Below are positions 9,640-19,809 of a stretch of DNA of 34,406 nt, in pieces (within the stretch, counting starts at the first letter, position 1; each line of letters opens with the position of its first letter). The stretch comes from Saccoglossus kowalevskii (Eukaryota; Hemichordata; Enteropneusta; Harrimaniidae): NCBI RefSeq assembly GCF_000003605.2, contig NW_003133346.1, positions 145,906 to 180,311 of the forward strand, given 5' to 3'. Position numbers and translations under genes: made by a program. Under the pieces are notes generated by a model. That model ran no database searches. It was not told the DNA's origin and saw only the letters and a list, made by a program, of their open reading frames with translations.

Positions 9640-11455
9640 GTCTTCACAATAAATAAACTAGGATCGATCGACAAAAATTTGATTTTTACCATTCCGTGCT
9701 GTCTCGAAGCTGTATTTCTTTAACAAATAACATGCTACATTATCGACAGAAAATGATCTTCAACGACAATGTCGCCATTTTGATAACGCGAGACTTTAGT
9801 GCGCATCAGCTGATCAGTCACGTGATAACTTCCAGCCTGTTTATTTAAAAAAGAACACGGCCTCATGCGAACAACAAGAATACACATTGGATTATGAAAT
9901 GTCAATTTGTACGAGTATATGTAATTTATGAGTGTTTTTTTAATGTGAGCGGAGTTAACATTATTTGAATGCTAATAACTTCAATTCTTATAACAAAATA
10001 TTTTTGAAATATTTACTAATTCTCATGTTATAGCTGGAAGTTTAGACACGTGAAGCATTCTGGGTATAGGGAAGAAAAGTGTTAATTCCATATTTGATTT
10101 TGCAATAGAGCCCCATGTTAAAATCAGCTTTAAACCTCTCCTGTTTTCAAGCAACGCGTAAGATTTTTTTATATATATATATTGTTGGACTTTCAATTAA
10201 TTTTACTGGGATGATTGTTTTGAAGATTTTTTTTTACACACTTTTTACAAATTATCGTAAACATTGTTATCTAGCAATATTTTCGAGTTATATCTTGTTC
10301 ACTTCTACAGTATACATATATGAGATATATAAACATTTACTTCAAACTTAAAACCTTCCACGCCGAACCACGCCACACAGCGTAGGCAGACATTGGGGCA
10401 AGGAACCTCAGATAAGTCTGTACAGATAATGTAACTTATGAAAGTAACAGTAAATACATAATTCCCGTGTTCATTAAAATATACATCGATTGTATAACAT
10501 AAAGTAACCAAGGTGTCTTCAACAAATTATATCGTCTTACAAAATATATTATCCAATACATATGTCGTGTTTTTTTTTCATGAGTTGAATGTGATACAGT
10601 ATTTATAAATAGATACATCGCCAGACGGTCGATTATTGAACATTTCAAATAACGTATTCAATATGGTTGGTTACAAGAAATGTTCATTTGTATCATATTG
10701 CAATATATCAATAATATTAATAACTCAGATATACCGATTCAGTACGACATGAATGCAGTAAATTATAAAAATCCAGAAATAAAAGTGAATCTATGTAGAC
10801 ACAATTGGATAGCGTATACAGGAACGTACTTCATTACCGGTTTTCATATTAATCCATTTAGCGTCAATTTTTCTTTGCGTCAAATTGTTGATGAACATTT
10901 TGTAAATATTTTATCTACGATGTATTTGACTATAGGGGTGATTTTAGCGAAAATCAATATAATTGACCGTTGCCTACAAGTCGTGATCCAAATTTGTGAA
11001 ACAAATGTGTAATGCGCAATGTTACAAACAGTACCAAACACTGCACAAGGCCTAGCGACCGGGCATGTTTAACATCAGACAACACCTATTTTAATCAAGT
11101 AGAAACCATGTTTCGCGAAGAACATGACAATTATAACCTTGTCTTCAGATAGCATGCATCTTGAATTATAGTAAAATTAAGCAACGTCAGGAAGTACCGG
11201 AAATGACTTCACAATTGCAAGATAAACGATGTTTGCAATTGTGCCATCTTAAAAAAATCGATGATTGGTGGCTGTAACAAATCAAATTAGGATATTTTTA
11301 CGATTTAGCAATTATAAATTTTCCGGAACTTGATGAACGTCAGTGGTGATAATTATTGTAATTATCGCATTTGCATAATGTTTTGACAAAAGGTCAGGTT
11401 ATTTTTTGTTGTACAAAATTGAAATTTGATTCAAGCACAATGATTGTCTCCAGTT
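9640..11455. other. AT-rich, no gene seen
   Basis: Contains a second E-box (GTCACGTGAT, 9817-9826) beside CGCCATTTTG (about 9773). Several short AT-rich frames (10115-10351, 10680-11012) show no exon signals or recognisable content. Confidence 0.45.
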
Positions 11456-11466
11456 TGTTTGATTTG

Positions 11467-11489
11467 GTTTGTTTGTTTGTTTGTTTGTT
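11467..11489 (+). repeat. (GTTT)n microsatellite
   Basis: Five to six uninterrupted GTTT units. Confidence 0.95.
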
Positions 11490-11803
11490 ATGGGAGTATT
11501 TTGGGGGTCATCAGTCAAACTAGGATAATTAGTACCTAAATATTGTCATGGTTTGTATAATTGCAGATGCTAATGTGGATATAGTATGATATTATTGCGA
11601 GGATGCCGCAAAGTATACACGAAGGCAGCATAGAGTATCAACCGACGTGCAGCGGAGTTCGACACGATCATGTAGATACTAAAAGTAAAATGTTGAAATG
11701 AACTAAGGACCTGATATGATTCAATTTTGGCATTTGTTATTTTTGAATGGTACTTCTAAAACAAGAGTATTGGGCAGTATGTAATTTACATTTAATAGAT
11801 TTT

Positions 11804-11984
11804 CTAGTTGTGTTGCACGCCAATATGTCGGCATGACTGGCGCCGGAATTGAGTTGAGTTCACCAGCTGTCCGGGCTCGGCAAAATCCAATACAAAAAGC
11901 TGGTCCAGTCTCCTCTCGGCGGCAGACAATACACTTCCGTCAAGGTTAAAGGCGCCTCTTCGTACCAAGGAGCCCAGCACGCGT
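11804..11984 (-). CDS. possible terminal exon, GC-rich, unrecognised
   Basis: An island of CpG- and GC-rich sequence in AT-rich surroundings. On the minus strand it follows an acceptor-like CTTTGCATTTTGAG and encodes about 60 residues ending in TAG at 11804-11806. Content includes VLGSLVRRGAFNLDGSV, LSAAERRLDQLFVLDF and AEPGQLVNSTQFRR. ATTAAA, a polyadenylation-signal variant, lies just beyond the stop (11796-11791). There is no in-frame ATG. The base composition contrast and amino-acid mix make it one of the better exon candidates, but the 3' UTR would be very short. A transposon fragment is an alternative. Confidence 0.35.
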
Positions 11985-11999
11985 CTCAAAATGCAAAGA

Positions 12000-12960
12000 T
12001 TCCGATTACGATAATGAAAAAAATATTTATTTGAAATTTATAATTGTTCGGGTATATTGGTTTTGATTTCACAAGGTGGTTGAGTAGATGAAAAATTAGT
12101 CAATTGATGTGAATATGCGGTTTGTTGGGAATAGATACTGTAAATGTATTGACTAATCACTGGGTTTTAATTTCGCTATTTTCACTGATAAGTAAAATCC
12201 ACTAAATTAATTGTACGTGAACATGTAAAATAACAATAAACCTCACTGTTTCTGTGATAAATATGTGAAATTAGAATACAGTGAATATGCAAAAAACATG
12301 GAAATAGTGGGATTAAATGTCAGTGAAAACAAATGGTTTTACAGTATAGTAATTACCATGCCGATTAGTAGTCGTCGCTGTATAGCAATATCTCAGGCAA
12401 TATTGCACAGGCGAATTTGATTGTTAAAAAAACATATTACTGCTGCTTCCGTTTGAGGTTTGAAGCTTTATTGATTTTTCTTTTGTTTCATTTGTTTGCT
12501 ATTGTTCATTGTGCAGGTCTAATACACGTTTATTTGTTTAATTTCAATAATGAATTTTAAGAACACATAATAATTGTGTCCCGTGAATTGAAACTCAGCC
12601 ATCACGATATAGTCATAAATATGATTTAATAGGGAAACATGGTTTTCATAAACTGCACGTAGTTGTGGAGATGCAAGATCATTCCTCGTGGATGATGGTT
12701 TCACGAATGTTCCTAGTTTGCACTACGAAAGATCGGTCAGAGTCCCGAGGTAACTCTTAGCAGTGGTTTAACACTAGAGGGACTGCGATTGGCCTGGAAT
12801 ACACCCGAATAAGTGAAGCCACTTGTGTAATTTAAGCCCATGTATAAGGGGGTCCGCGGTGTTAAGATTTTAAATTTAATATTAACTTAGCTTTACGTGT
12901 GTGTGTATACCGCCCCCTCCATCCCTTTTCACAACCCTCGTTGCGCACACTTAAATATAT
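12000..12960. other. AT-rich, no gene seen
   Basis: At 12741-12786 a short imperfect inverted repeat (AGTCCCGAGG...CTAGAGGGACT) vaguely recalls the CACAGTCCCTCTA mini-elements found elsewhere, but no flanking duplication was found. Confidence 0.4.
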
Positions 12961-12965
12961 TTAAA

Positions 12966-13054
12966 GTTCCATTTCCTTAAATTTAGCTTAATGAAACTTA
13001 ATTAAAACGCAGCCCAATCTATATTGAGTTTATTCAAACTTCAATTAAATGGAA
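12966..13054. repeat. imperfect AT-rich inverted repeat
   Basis: GTTCCATTT (12966-12974) is answered by AAATGGAAC (13046-13054). The arms continue inward with TTAATTAAA-type sequence. The sequence style matches the AT-rich tandem repeat at 32683-32884. Confidence 0.4.
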
Positions 13055-13182
13055 CATACAGTAATTTAAGTTAAAGATGCAGGTTAGTGGGCACTTGGAG
13101 TGAATTTTCATTTTTTTGTTTGTATTTTATTACCCAGACAGTCTTGACTATATACTTATGGCCTCACTCTTTGCATGGGGAG

Positions 13183-13319
13183 TCTGTACGCGTGTGTCCA
13201 CCGTAGATTCAATGCGGAGGCCAACGCCGCTAACGTACGTGTGTCTTTCCATAATGCCATCAAGAACAAGAACTATGATTGTTGTGGCCAATCTGTTCTG
13301 AGAGTGTCAAAAGCTCCCA
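13183..13319 (+). CDS. possible internal exon ending at GTAAGT, unrecognised
   Basis: The frame reads through RRFNAEANAANVRVSFHN and YDCCGQSVLRVSKAP to a strong donor, CCCA|GTAAGT, at 13320. It can start at the ATG at 13175 or, as an internal exon, after the AG at 13181-13182 (preceded by CCTCACTCTTTGCATGGG). Read through without splicing, the frame stops at 13355-13357. The segment is richer in GC than its surroundings, and the residue mix looks protein-like. No family is recognised. The acceptor side is weak. Confidence 0.3.
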
Positions 13320-13359
13320 GTAAGTCCATAAACCCTTGTGGATACGTTAATTTATGAGC

Positions 13360-14820
13360 TATGATTCCAATTGACAGAGACAGCTTAAGTAGAAAGAGGC
13401 ACACGTTTGCTGACGTATGTAGTCGTGTGAAAATACGTAGTGAAAGAAAACTGTCACACTCCAGTGGTGGTGACGCAAACCTGATAATTGTTCTGACTAC
13501 TAGTATAATGGCGTTCTAAGTTCCGGTCTGCACAACACAACGTTTAAGTGAACTTCCGAAAGAGTGCGGCATCGTATATAGTATTAATTGGCATCAAAGC
13601 GCTTGGCAAGGACAGCAAATCATACCATGCATCATGCTATGTACATCATCAAGAATTTATAAGATAAGTTTATGCAACTCTCATACCAATGTACGGTGTT
13701 ATGCGAGATTTCGTGCTGCTTGATTTCCATACTCATGAACTGTGTACATTATACACAACAGCATCATAAAACGCCACGAGCGCCTGTAAAATGAGCCATG
13801 TTGTCGCAATTCTCTAAAACGGCGGGGAAAAAACATGAAGAAACCCACAAAAAAATCCCGTGACGATCACTATCCGGTTCTTTTGCAACCAAGCACATTT
13901 CCATTACTATTTTCTAGAAATGTACATGTTTGTTTTACGATTGGAGGATCTCGTTAATCGCGTGACTTCAATATGTTATCTTTATCGAATATCACACCCT
14001 GATATTACACAAATTCTTGAAATTGAATATATGCCGAATTGAACAAAGTGCATTTTTTGTGTACGCACAAAATGCATTACTGCATATTTGAATTTTTGAA
14101 CAAGCACGGTTAGATGATACGGACCGGTAATTCGACATCAGGAACTTAGCACATAACAGCACTTTAATGTCTGAAAACATGAAACTGATTTAACCACGTG
14201 GCAACGTATTAACTCGTAAGCGCCTCATGAGTTCCTATCACAAATCCTGGTGGGATTGTACATCCCTCCGCACTCACAAATCTAAGGCTTTGTTATTTTT
14301 TACATTATATTTATTCATTAAACAAGTTTGAAATAAAACTTGAAGCAAAGCATCCCTTGCCGAAAGTGTATTATGATAATCGATGGTATATGGCTAGGAG
14401 TGATTGTAGGTCAAGTCACTCGCAAGCAATATTACGTCCATTCGAAAATTATGTTTCACGTGAGCGTGAAACTCCCTGGTGGTACCGAATGTACTATATA
14501 TCATGAATTCCATCATAAGAGAGAAAGATCCACACTAAATAACAATATTTTTATTATATTAGACCGATTAAATAATCACTATGATATAATGGGATAAATG
14601 TTTCGTTGCACCGATGAAAAAACAGTTATCATTCAATTGGTTTGTTAGATGTGAGTATTATTCATCTCAAAAAATGTATGTGAATTTTAACAATTAGTAT
14701 AGACAGTGTTAACCATCATGCAAACATCGCAATCCGAGCTACTCACCCCTGAATCCAAGTGATGTGTTTTCAGCATACTTATCCAATACAGTGTTAAACG
14801 TTTTTCATCGTGTACAATTG
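13360..14820. other. no gene seen; small hairpins
   Basis: TGCATTTTTTGTG-TACG-CACAAAATGCA (about 14048-14078) and GTTTCACG-TGAG-CGTGAAAC (14453-14472) can fold back. An 85-codon frame at 14340-14597 starts with TTG and has no recognisable features. Confidence 0.4.
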
Positions 14821-14824
14821 AAGG

Positions 14825-15040
14825 TCATTTAAATACAGATTCGGAACTGGAATCACTTGAATCCCAAGACAAAAATAACACAACCCCGTTCACCGTATTC
14901 AACTCTACCGGGGGTGGCCGAAGAATGATGTTACGTGCGCCGGGGTTAGTAAACCCGTGATGCATCTGTATTTGTGAGACGTATCCGTATTCGAGGATGC
15001 TACGTCGGCTACGAGCAGAAGACAACTTAACAGCTGACAT
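14825..15040 (-). CDS. 71-residue open frame, unrecognised
   Basis: ATG at 15040-15038, TGA at 14827-14825. The product starts MSAVKLSSARSRRSILEYG and has a Pro-rich middle (ILRPPPVELNTVNG). It ends in a hydrophobic/Trp stretch followed by an acidic Ser-rich tail (SWDSSDSSSESVFK). The region is GC-richer than its flanks. It has its own ATG and stop, so it could be a small protein, the last exon of a gene, or a transposon remnant. No known domain. Confidence 0.3.
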   Translation of the reverse strand: MSAVKLSSARSRRSILEYGYVSQIQMHHGFTNPGARNIILRPPPVELNTVNGVVLFLSWDSSDSSSESVFK

Positions 15041-15342
15041 CTAACATATGCTAATCATAGCAAGTCCATTGTTGAATACGAGACCGTTTTTTTTCATAAA
15101 ACTTAACGTTATTATTTCGTCGCGAATATACTTTAATTGGGACTGTGATTATGATAAATAGTCCAGACGTTGCACATGTGGCTGGAAATATGTGCGCATT
15201 AGAGTTATTGGTCTCTCCTGAGGCCGATATCAAGAATTATTGTCCCAAAGTGGCAGTTATTGGCCGAAGCTGACAATTATTGTTATTGGCCGAAACCAAG
15301 GACAATATAGGTGTTTTATTACCCTCCAAAACAGACAGTAAG

Positions 15343-15563
15343 CGAAGTCATGCAGTGAGCCAAAACGCAAACTTTCAGAGTTAAAATCAAAATTGGCCAG
15401 TGAAGAAAAATATTCGAAAATGTCAACCCATTCTTTTAACGTCTGCAACAATCCAAGTGTCCCGGATGTTAATACTAAAGGCCAGAAGCGGACAAAATGG
15501 ACGCCAGCAGCAAGATATACGCTTGGAGAAACCAGTATCAACATTTATCAAACGATCACTTGA
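15343..15563 (+). CDS. Lys-rich frame, possible transposase-type DNA-binding fragment
   Basis: The frame is open from after the stop at 15339-15341 to TGA at 15561-15563, without an early ATG. It reads KSCSEPKRKLSELKSKLA, then STHSFNVCNN, and ends GQKRTKWTPAARYTLGE plus 12 residues. The Lys/Arg-rich lead and the RTKWTPAARYTLGE motif resemble the N-terminal helix-turn-helix region of some invertebrate transposase-like proteins. This is a faint impression, not an identification. The minus-strand frame over the same bases (15257-15544) is more hydrophobic and looks like its shadow. Confidence 0.3.
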
Positions 15564-15569
15564 CCGGTT

Positions 15570-16045
15570 TTTGACAATAGCAATGACTGGATAATATTTC
15601 ATGGTGCTGTTCAGTTGGTTATTGTATTTTATAATTTAGTTGCCAGTTTATCAAACACTCTAGATGCATATCAATATTGCAAATACTCCCGGGACAACGA
15701 ACCCGGACACCGATGACTCCAACGACATTCACACCGACCTGAATGTATCACGATCATTATATTATGTAATATATTGCCTGGCGGGAATCATAATTGTTAA
15801 CAAAATGACCTAGCAGCACTTTTACAGGTGCTCATTTAGTGTTTCTTAGTATTTTTTGTATTATCATATAACTGCAGTCAGCTCAATTTGACACTAGCGG
15901 GCAAATTCCCGAGTAGAACCTGTAGTATTATTAGACAATTAGACAGGCAGGGTATTAAGCAAACAAATCTTTCTTGTCTCAAGGTGCCAAAGCAATAGTG
16001 CTTTTGTGGGGGTATTTTTTCTTTCAGTTTGCTTGTCATACTTTG
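15570..16045. other. no gene seen
   Basis: AT-rich spacer without supported features. Confidence 0.5.
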
Positions 16046-16050
16046 GAATA

Positions 16051-16127
16051 CCCCCCCCCCCCAATGTGACGCGTACTGTTCAAACTGACGCGCGCGCTGA
16101 TCAGAAACAAAACCATGGGGGGGGGGG
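16051..16127. repeat. opposed C12 and G11 homopolymer runs
   Basis: C12 at 16051-16062 and G11 at 16117-16127, separated by 54 bp, extend as an inverted repeat (GGA..CCCCC / GGGGGTCC). The spacer is CpG-rich (GCGTACTG, GACGCGCGCGC). The runs could pair as a hairpin or form i-motif/G-quadruplex structures. Confidence 0.85.
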
Positions 16128-16196
16128 TCCTCGTGATACATATTTGCATAATATGCAGACGTATTTGACTTACACATTTATGAAAATCTTAGAGCC

Positions 16197-16281
16197 TTGT
16201 AACCATGGAAACCTGGTGATATGGTTTGTGAAAATAAACACGTTAATGGGAAGCATATCAGTTGTGTGACCATGGTTACAA
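16197..16281. promoter_or_regulatory. inverted pair of RFX X-box-like sites
   Basis: GTAACCATGGAAAC (16199-16212) fits the RFX X-box consensus GTNRCC(N2)RGNAAC fully. GTGACCATGGTTAC (16266-16279) differs by one base. They sit within an inverted repeat, TTGTAACCATGG / CCATGGTTACAA (16197-16208 and 16270-16281), with further matching inward (GATATGG / GCATATC). This could be a functional paired site or just the ends of a small palindromic repeat. GTAACCATGGTTTC at 18549-18562 is a third near-match. Confidence 0.4.
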
Positions 16282-16289
16282 ATTTATCC

Positions 16290-17560
16290 AACATAAATAA
16301 TAATAATAAATTAACATTCTTACGTAAGGGGCAGTGCGCTAACCGAAGTGACACAAGCTGTGTTTTTAAAGAACTATTTTTAACTAGTTGCGTCATCTAT
16401 GCAGTACAAGTAGAATAAACATTTTCTGAATTACTAGTTTCAGTTTTTATCATTTGCTGTAAAAAAAACTTAATCTTTTTATCATCGTATAACAAATCAT
16501 GCGGATAATCGTGTCATATGAAACGGTCAATAAACCGCGTATAATTGTGCAACACAAATCGCATAAAACTAATAACGCCCCTTCCCAGGGGATACAACAG
16601 ACAATACAAATGAAAAATTTATGACTATCGTATTTAATAATAGCGCACAGTGAATCATATCATTTGCAAGATGGTCGCCAGCCGATATGAAGGCGAGCCA
16701 AATTTGTGATTGCTGCATTCGACATCGTTGATGCTTTAAGTGAAAACAGCAAGTACTTTATTTATGGTGATGTATCTCTCAGATGTCATGTGACCTGTCT
16801 ATTAACTGGCTACAATAATCGAAACCGGCAGCTTTATGGTTAGCAATCTTGAACTTCGATTCGTAGGTGCTAAAAAAATTGATTGAATTCGAGTCAAATG
16901 TAATCAAAGTGCTGTCTCGTGATCTATATAATACAGTGGTTAGTGAGACAGCTTTCAACAGAAAACAGACCAGATTCATTCATATAATTGCAAAATGTAA
17001 TCTTTTTCGGTGTTTGTAAGTACAAGTACTTTCATAAAAACACATTTTTGACCCACTATTTAGGTCATACATCCTAGTACTCAGTCATGACCCCACACTA
17101 AAGGAAATATATTCTGGTAATTTCAGGGATGACACATCTACTAGCTATTTTAAATAAGAAACGTGGACTAAAATTAAACTTGATAAAACGTTTTCGCCAG
17201 GCAAACTCAAGGCTCAATATTACAAAAGCCGTGTTCACAAATATTATTGTTTCAATGCTTGTATTTACCTCAGTTCATATGTCCCTAATCTATATAAAAT
17301 ATATTTTGTAGTCAGTATGTGTACTATCCTGCTCACCTGATTTTGACCTTAACCAATGCCTTACAGAGAAAATGCACCTATAAGATGTTAATTGATTACT
17401 TGTTTTGGCTCGATTTCTTTTCCGTTTCAAAATTGAATACAAAGAGCGAAATCGATCCAAACACAATTAATGCCCGGGGGATATTTTGGTACTAAGAAGT
17501 TTTATAGTGTGTGTGTTTTTGAAAGTACGAATAACACAGATTCATTTAAATGAATATGAG
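16290..17560. other. AT-rich, no gene seen
   Basis: Only short chance frames. A 16-bp perfect palindrome, ATTCATTTAAATGAAT, lies near 17541. Confidence 0.5.
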
Positions 17561-17572
17561 ACATTTGTTTTG

Positions 17573-17778
17573 CTACAGCCCGAATGCATTCGCTGTGCGT
17601 GTTGTTTTTTTATGACATTTCAATTTTCTTGAGATTACACTCGATTGTGCAGCAATGCTTGCTGCTGTGTGAGTTTCTAATGATACACTCTTCGAACAGA
17701 CTGATACACAGTTAAGTTTCCCGTCATATGGTACAATTGTCAAGCTATTCAGAAGCATACACCAAGATGACATCATTT
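17573..17778 (-). CDS. possible terminal exon, 68 codons, unrecognised
   Basis: A good acceptor, CCTTTTTGAATACAG, ends at 17779. The exon then reads AAATGATG..., with in-frame ATG at 17776-17774, and continues to TAG at 17573-17575. Content: MMSSWCMLLNSLTIVPYDGK, VSVCSKSVSLETHTAAS, and a basic end KLKCHKKTTRTANAFGL. It is Ser/Thr/Cys-rich and has no recognisable domain. No polyadenylation signal was seen directly after it. Confidence 0.3.
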
Positions 17779-17784
17779 CTGTAT

Positions 17785-18545
17785 TCAAAAAGGCTACAAA
17801 AGACGGCGCATGCGTTGTGATTACGGGTATGTACTACTAATTGATTTGCGTAGTTTGTTATTTTACTAAACACACTATAAAAATTTAGAATCTGCAGAAA
17901 AAAATACACCATGAAGGGGACATACACAAAATTCTACAAAATAACGTTTCTTGAAACAAACAAACAAAAAGGTTTCTTTCGAAGTTAAACCCAGCACTCC
18001 TATCTGAAACAATGGGCCGCCCGAAACGACAATATAATAATACTAGTAATGCATATTCCATCTGTTCGGGGTAAAAACCAAACACGGGGAAAATATAACC
18101 AAAGGGGATATTACATCAGTGATACGGCAGGTGAAAAACATAAAAAAAAACTGAAATTATTACCTCCATATAAACATGCTACCTCATTTGATGGTGTTTG
18201 TACGGCTCTAATAAACAATCATACATCTTACAAGACAGTTTCTCTTTAAAATTACGTCATCGATAGACACGTTTTTATTGGTGTGTATTTTTGACAAAAT
18301 CGTGTAAATCATCTATCGACTTTCCGTTTGGTGAACAAGTCGGAGGTAACGGATTGAAGGGGTTGGCAACGAAAATGAAATATCCGAAATGAATTGTAAA
18401 TATGTAAGTTATTCTATCAAATAATATAAAGCCCCCAGCCAGCCCAGACAATAAACTTAAAACCAATTAAAATAATGCAAATGATTTTGATTACTTATAC
18501 TGCGTGGTTTATCCCCCTGTGTTACCACGATTACTAAACCCCTTT
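17785..18545. other. no gene seen
   Basis: CGCATGCG-type (NRF1-like) sequence near 17808; otherwise AT-rich without supported features. Confidence 0.45.
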
Positions 18546-18716
18546 TCTGTAACCATGGTTTCAGGCATAGTCCGAACCGACTGGTTTCGCGAAATCGGTG
18601 TGAACATGACTTTGAACCATTGAGTAATTGTATCGAGAGGTTGTTCGTGGCTGGTCTTGGTAAAATATATACATGTGATTTGACGCGCCTCTAAAACATG
18701 CGCCCAATCAGAGTTG

Positions 18717-19040
18717 ATGCAGCATTTGGCAACGGAAATAAAACAAAATGGCAGGAGGTCAAATTTTCCAAAGAGGGCGCACTTTGATACACAGTGGCAG
18801 AACAAGATCCCAGCGCCCCGCGGAGATGGCCGAACAAATGTTCAAACAAAGTCGAATATAAATCGTCAAATGTTAGAAGTTCAGGGGATATTGGAAATCA
18901 GATTATTTAGGGACTTTGAGGCAAATTCGTATTTTACACTACTGAACATTTTACATACATACAATGCATTGTGGGAAAGAACTTATAATAGACAAGTTTC
19001 AAGTTATAGCACCATCAGTCAGTTTCCGTGCGAGATTTAG
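18717..19040 (+). CDS. 107-residue open frame, unrecognised
   Basis: ATG at 18717, TAG at 19038-19040; the longest ATG-initiated plus-strand frame outside the minisatellite. It begins MQHLATEIKQNGRRSNFPKR and contains IPAPRGDGRTNVQTK. It ends with an aromatic, Tyr/Thr-rich segment (NSYFTLLNILHTYNALWERT). There is no signal peptide or known domain. The 5' part is GC-rich. A ZNF143-type site lies inside it (18962-18977), which argues the region may be regulatory instead. Chance remains plausible. Confidence 0.25.
   Translation: MQHLATEIKQNGRRSNFPKRAHFDTQWQNKIPAPRGDGRTNVQTKSNINRQMLEVQGILEIRLFRDFEANSYFTLLNILHTYNALWERTYNRQVSSYSTISQFPCEI
18962..18977 (-). promoter_or_regulatory. ZNF143/Staf-type binding site
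   Basis: The minus strand reads TTCCCACAATGCATTG, very close to the SBS consensus of the activator ZNF143 (Staf). Such sites occur in bidirectional mRNA promoters and in snRNA-type genes. No snRNA gene was recognised nearby. CpG-rich sequence at 19045-19065 and an inverted CCAAT-type context at 18703-18708 fit a promoter-like neighbourhood. Confidence 0.4.
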
Positions 19041-19044
19041 AGGG

Positions 19045-19600
19045 TGTGATTTCCCGCGCGCGCAATTTATTCGCTGGTTACCCTGGTTAATGGCCTCTTG
19101 ATGAACTATCGAACGTTTACGCGGCGAAATCAAAACTACTACGCAGACGAAATTAGAATGACAGTACCCAAAACTTGTCTATTGTAAATAATCACAATTA
19201 TGGAAAAATACTGAACTAAAATGACAGGATTTATATCACCAATAATATCTGAACCTTTCATTCCCTGTCATCGAACAGTAATAAATAGGACGAAGAAATA
19301 ATTACAGCATAGAATCTTAAATTTAAAGTTTTCCGTAACATTTCAATTTATTCGGTTTCTCTAAAAAGATGTTCGGTGACCCAGATTTTGTTTTCATTCG
19401 TGGTATCCTTGAATGTAGTAACCGTGGTCCAGGCTTGGGATAGAATGATATCGATCGTTCGGTGCGCATCACTGTGTGTATGTACTGATTTCAGGTCTGC
19501 GCATGCGTGCACGCACTTAGCCTGATTTTTTTTTTGATAAAAACAGTGAGACCAAGCAAAATGTATGCGCCTTTCTAACGAATGGAGTATTCTTGCCTCA
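19045..19600. other. no gene seen
   Basis: CGCGCGCGC near 19056 and scattered AT-rich sequence; no exon signals supported. Confidence 0.45.
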
Positions 19601-19602
19601 AC

Positions 19603-19806
19603 CTATAACCTTCTAGTGTGGTATTCATAGGTTAACTTTACAACCTCAATCGAAAAGTAACACATCACTCGGAGACCTCGTGCACCTCTAGATAAGACTG
19701 CTGAAATTAGACGACCAACAGATACAGATTTAGATAAGGATTTGATTATACCGCTTCGGTTGATTTTAGTCTCCTGAGGGCGTATCGCTTTCCATTCAAT
19801 TCTCAT
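19603..19806 (-). CDS. 67-residue basic open frame, unrecognised
   Basis: ATG at 19806-19804 with A at -3 (ACGATGAGA), TAG at 19603-19605. The product is basic and Ser-rich (MRIEWKAIRPQETKINRSG, SLSKSVSVGRLISAVLSRG), ending in a short hydrophobic and then charged stretch. The amphipathic basic N-terminus could suit mitochondrial import, but this is inference only. No family is recognised. Confidence 0.22.
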   Translation of the reverse strand: MRIEWKAIRPQETKINRSGIIKSLSKSVSVGRLISAVLSRGARGLRVMCYFSIEVVKLTYEYHTRRL

Positions 19807-19809
19807 CGT

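Noticed and set aside
12741-12786. AGTCCCGAGG...CTAGAGGGACT as a third member of the CACAGTCCCTCTA family
   Set aside because: Arms are poorly matched and no flanking duplication was found.
14039-14103. TTGAACAA direct repeats around a hairpin, considered as another mini-element
   Set aside because: The hairpin is off-centre and the interval between the repeats lacks terminal inverted repeats, unlike the accepted elements.
15257-15544. 95-codon minus frame with ATG
   Set aside because: It lies opposite the Lys-rich plus frame and is hydrophobic in the way expected of an antisense shadow.
16006-16269. Plus frame through the C12 and G11 runs
   Set aside because: Translates homopolymers (poly-Pro, poly-Gly) and has no exon signals.
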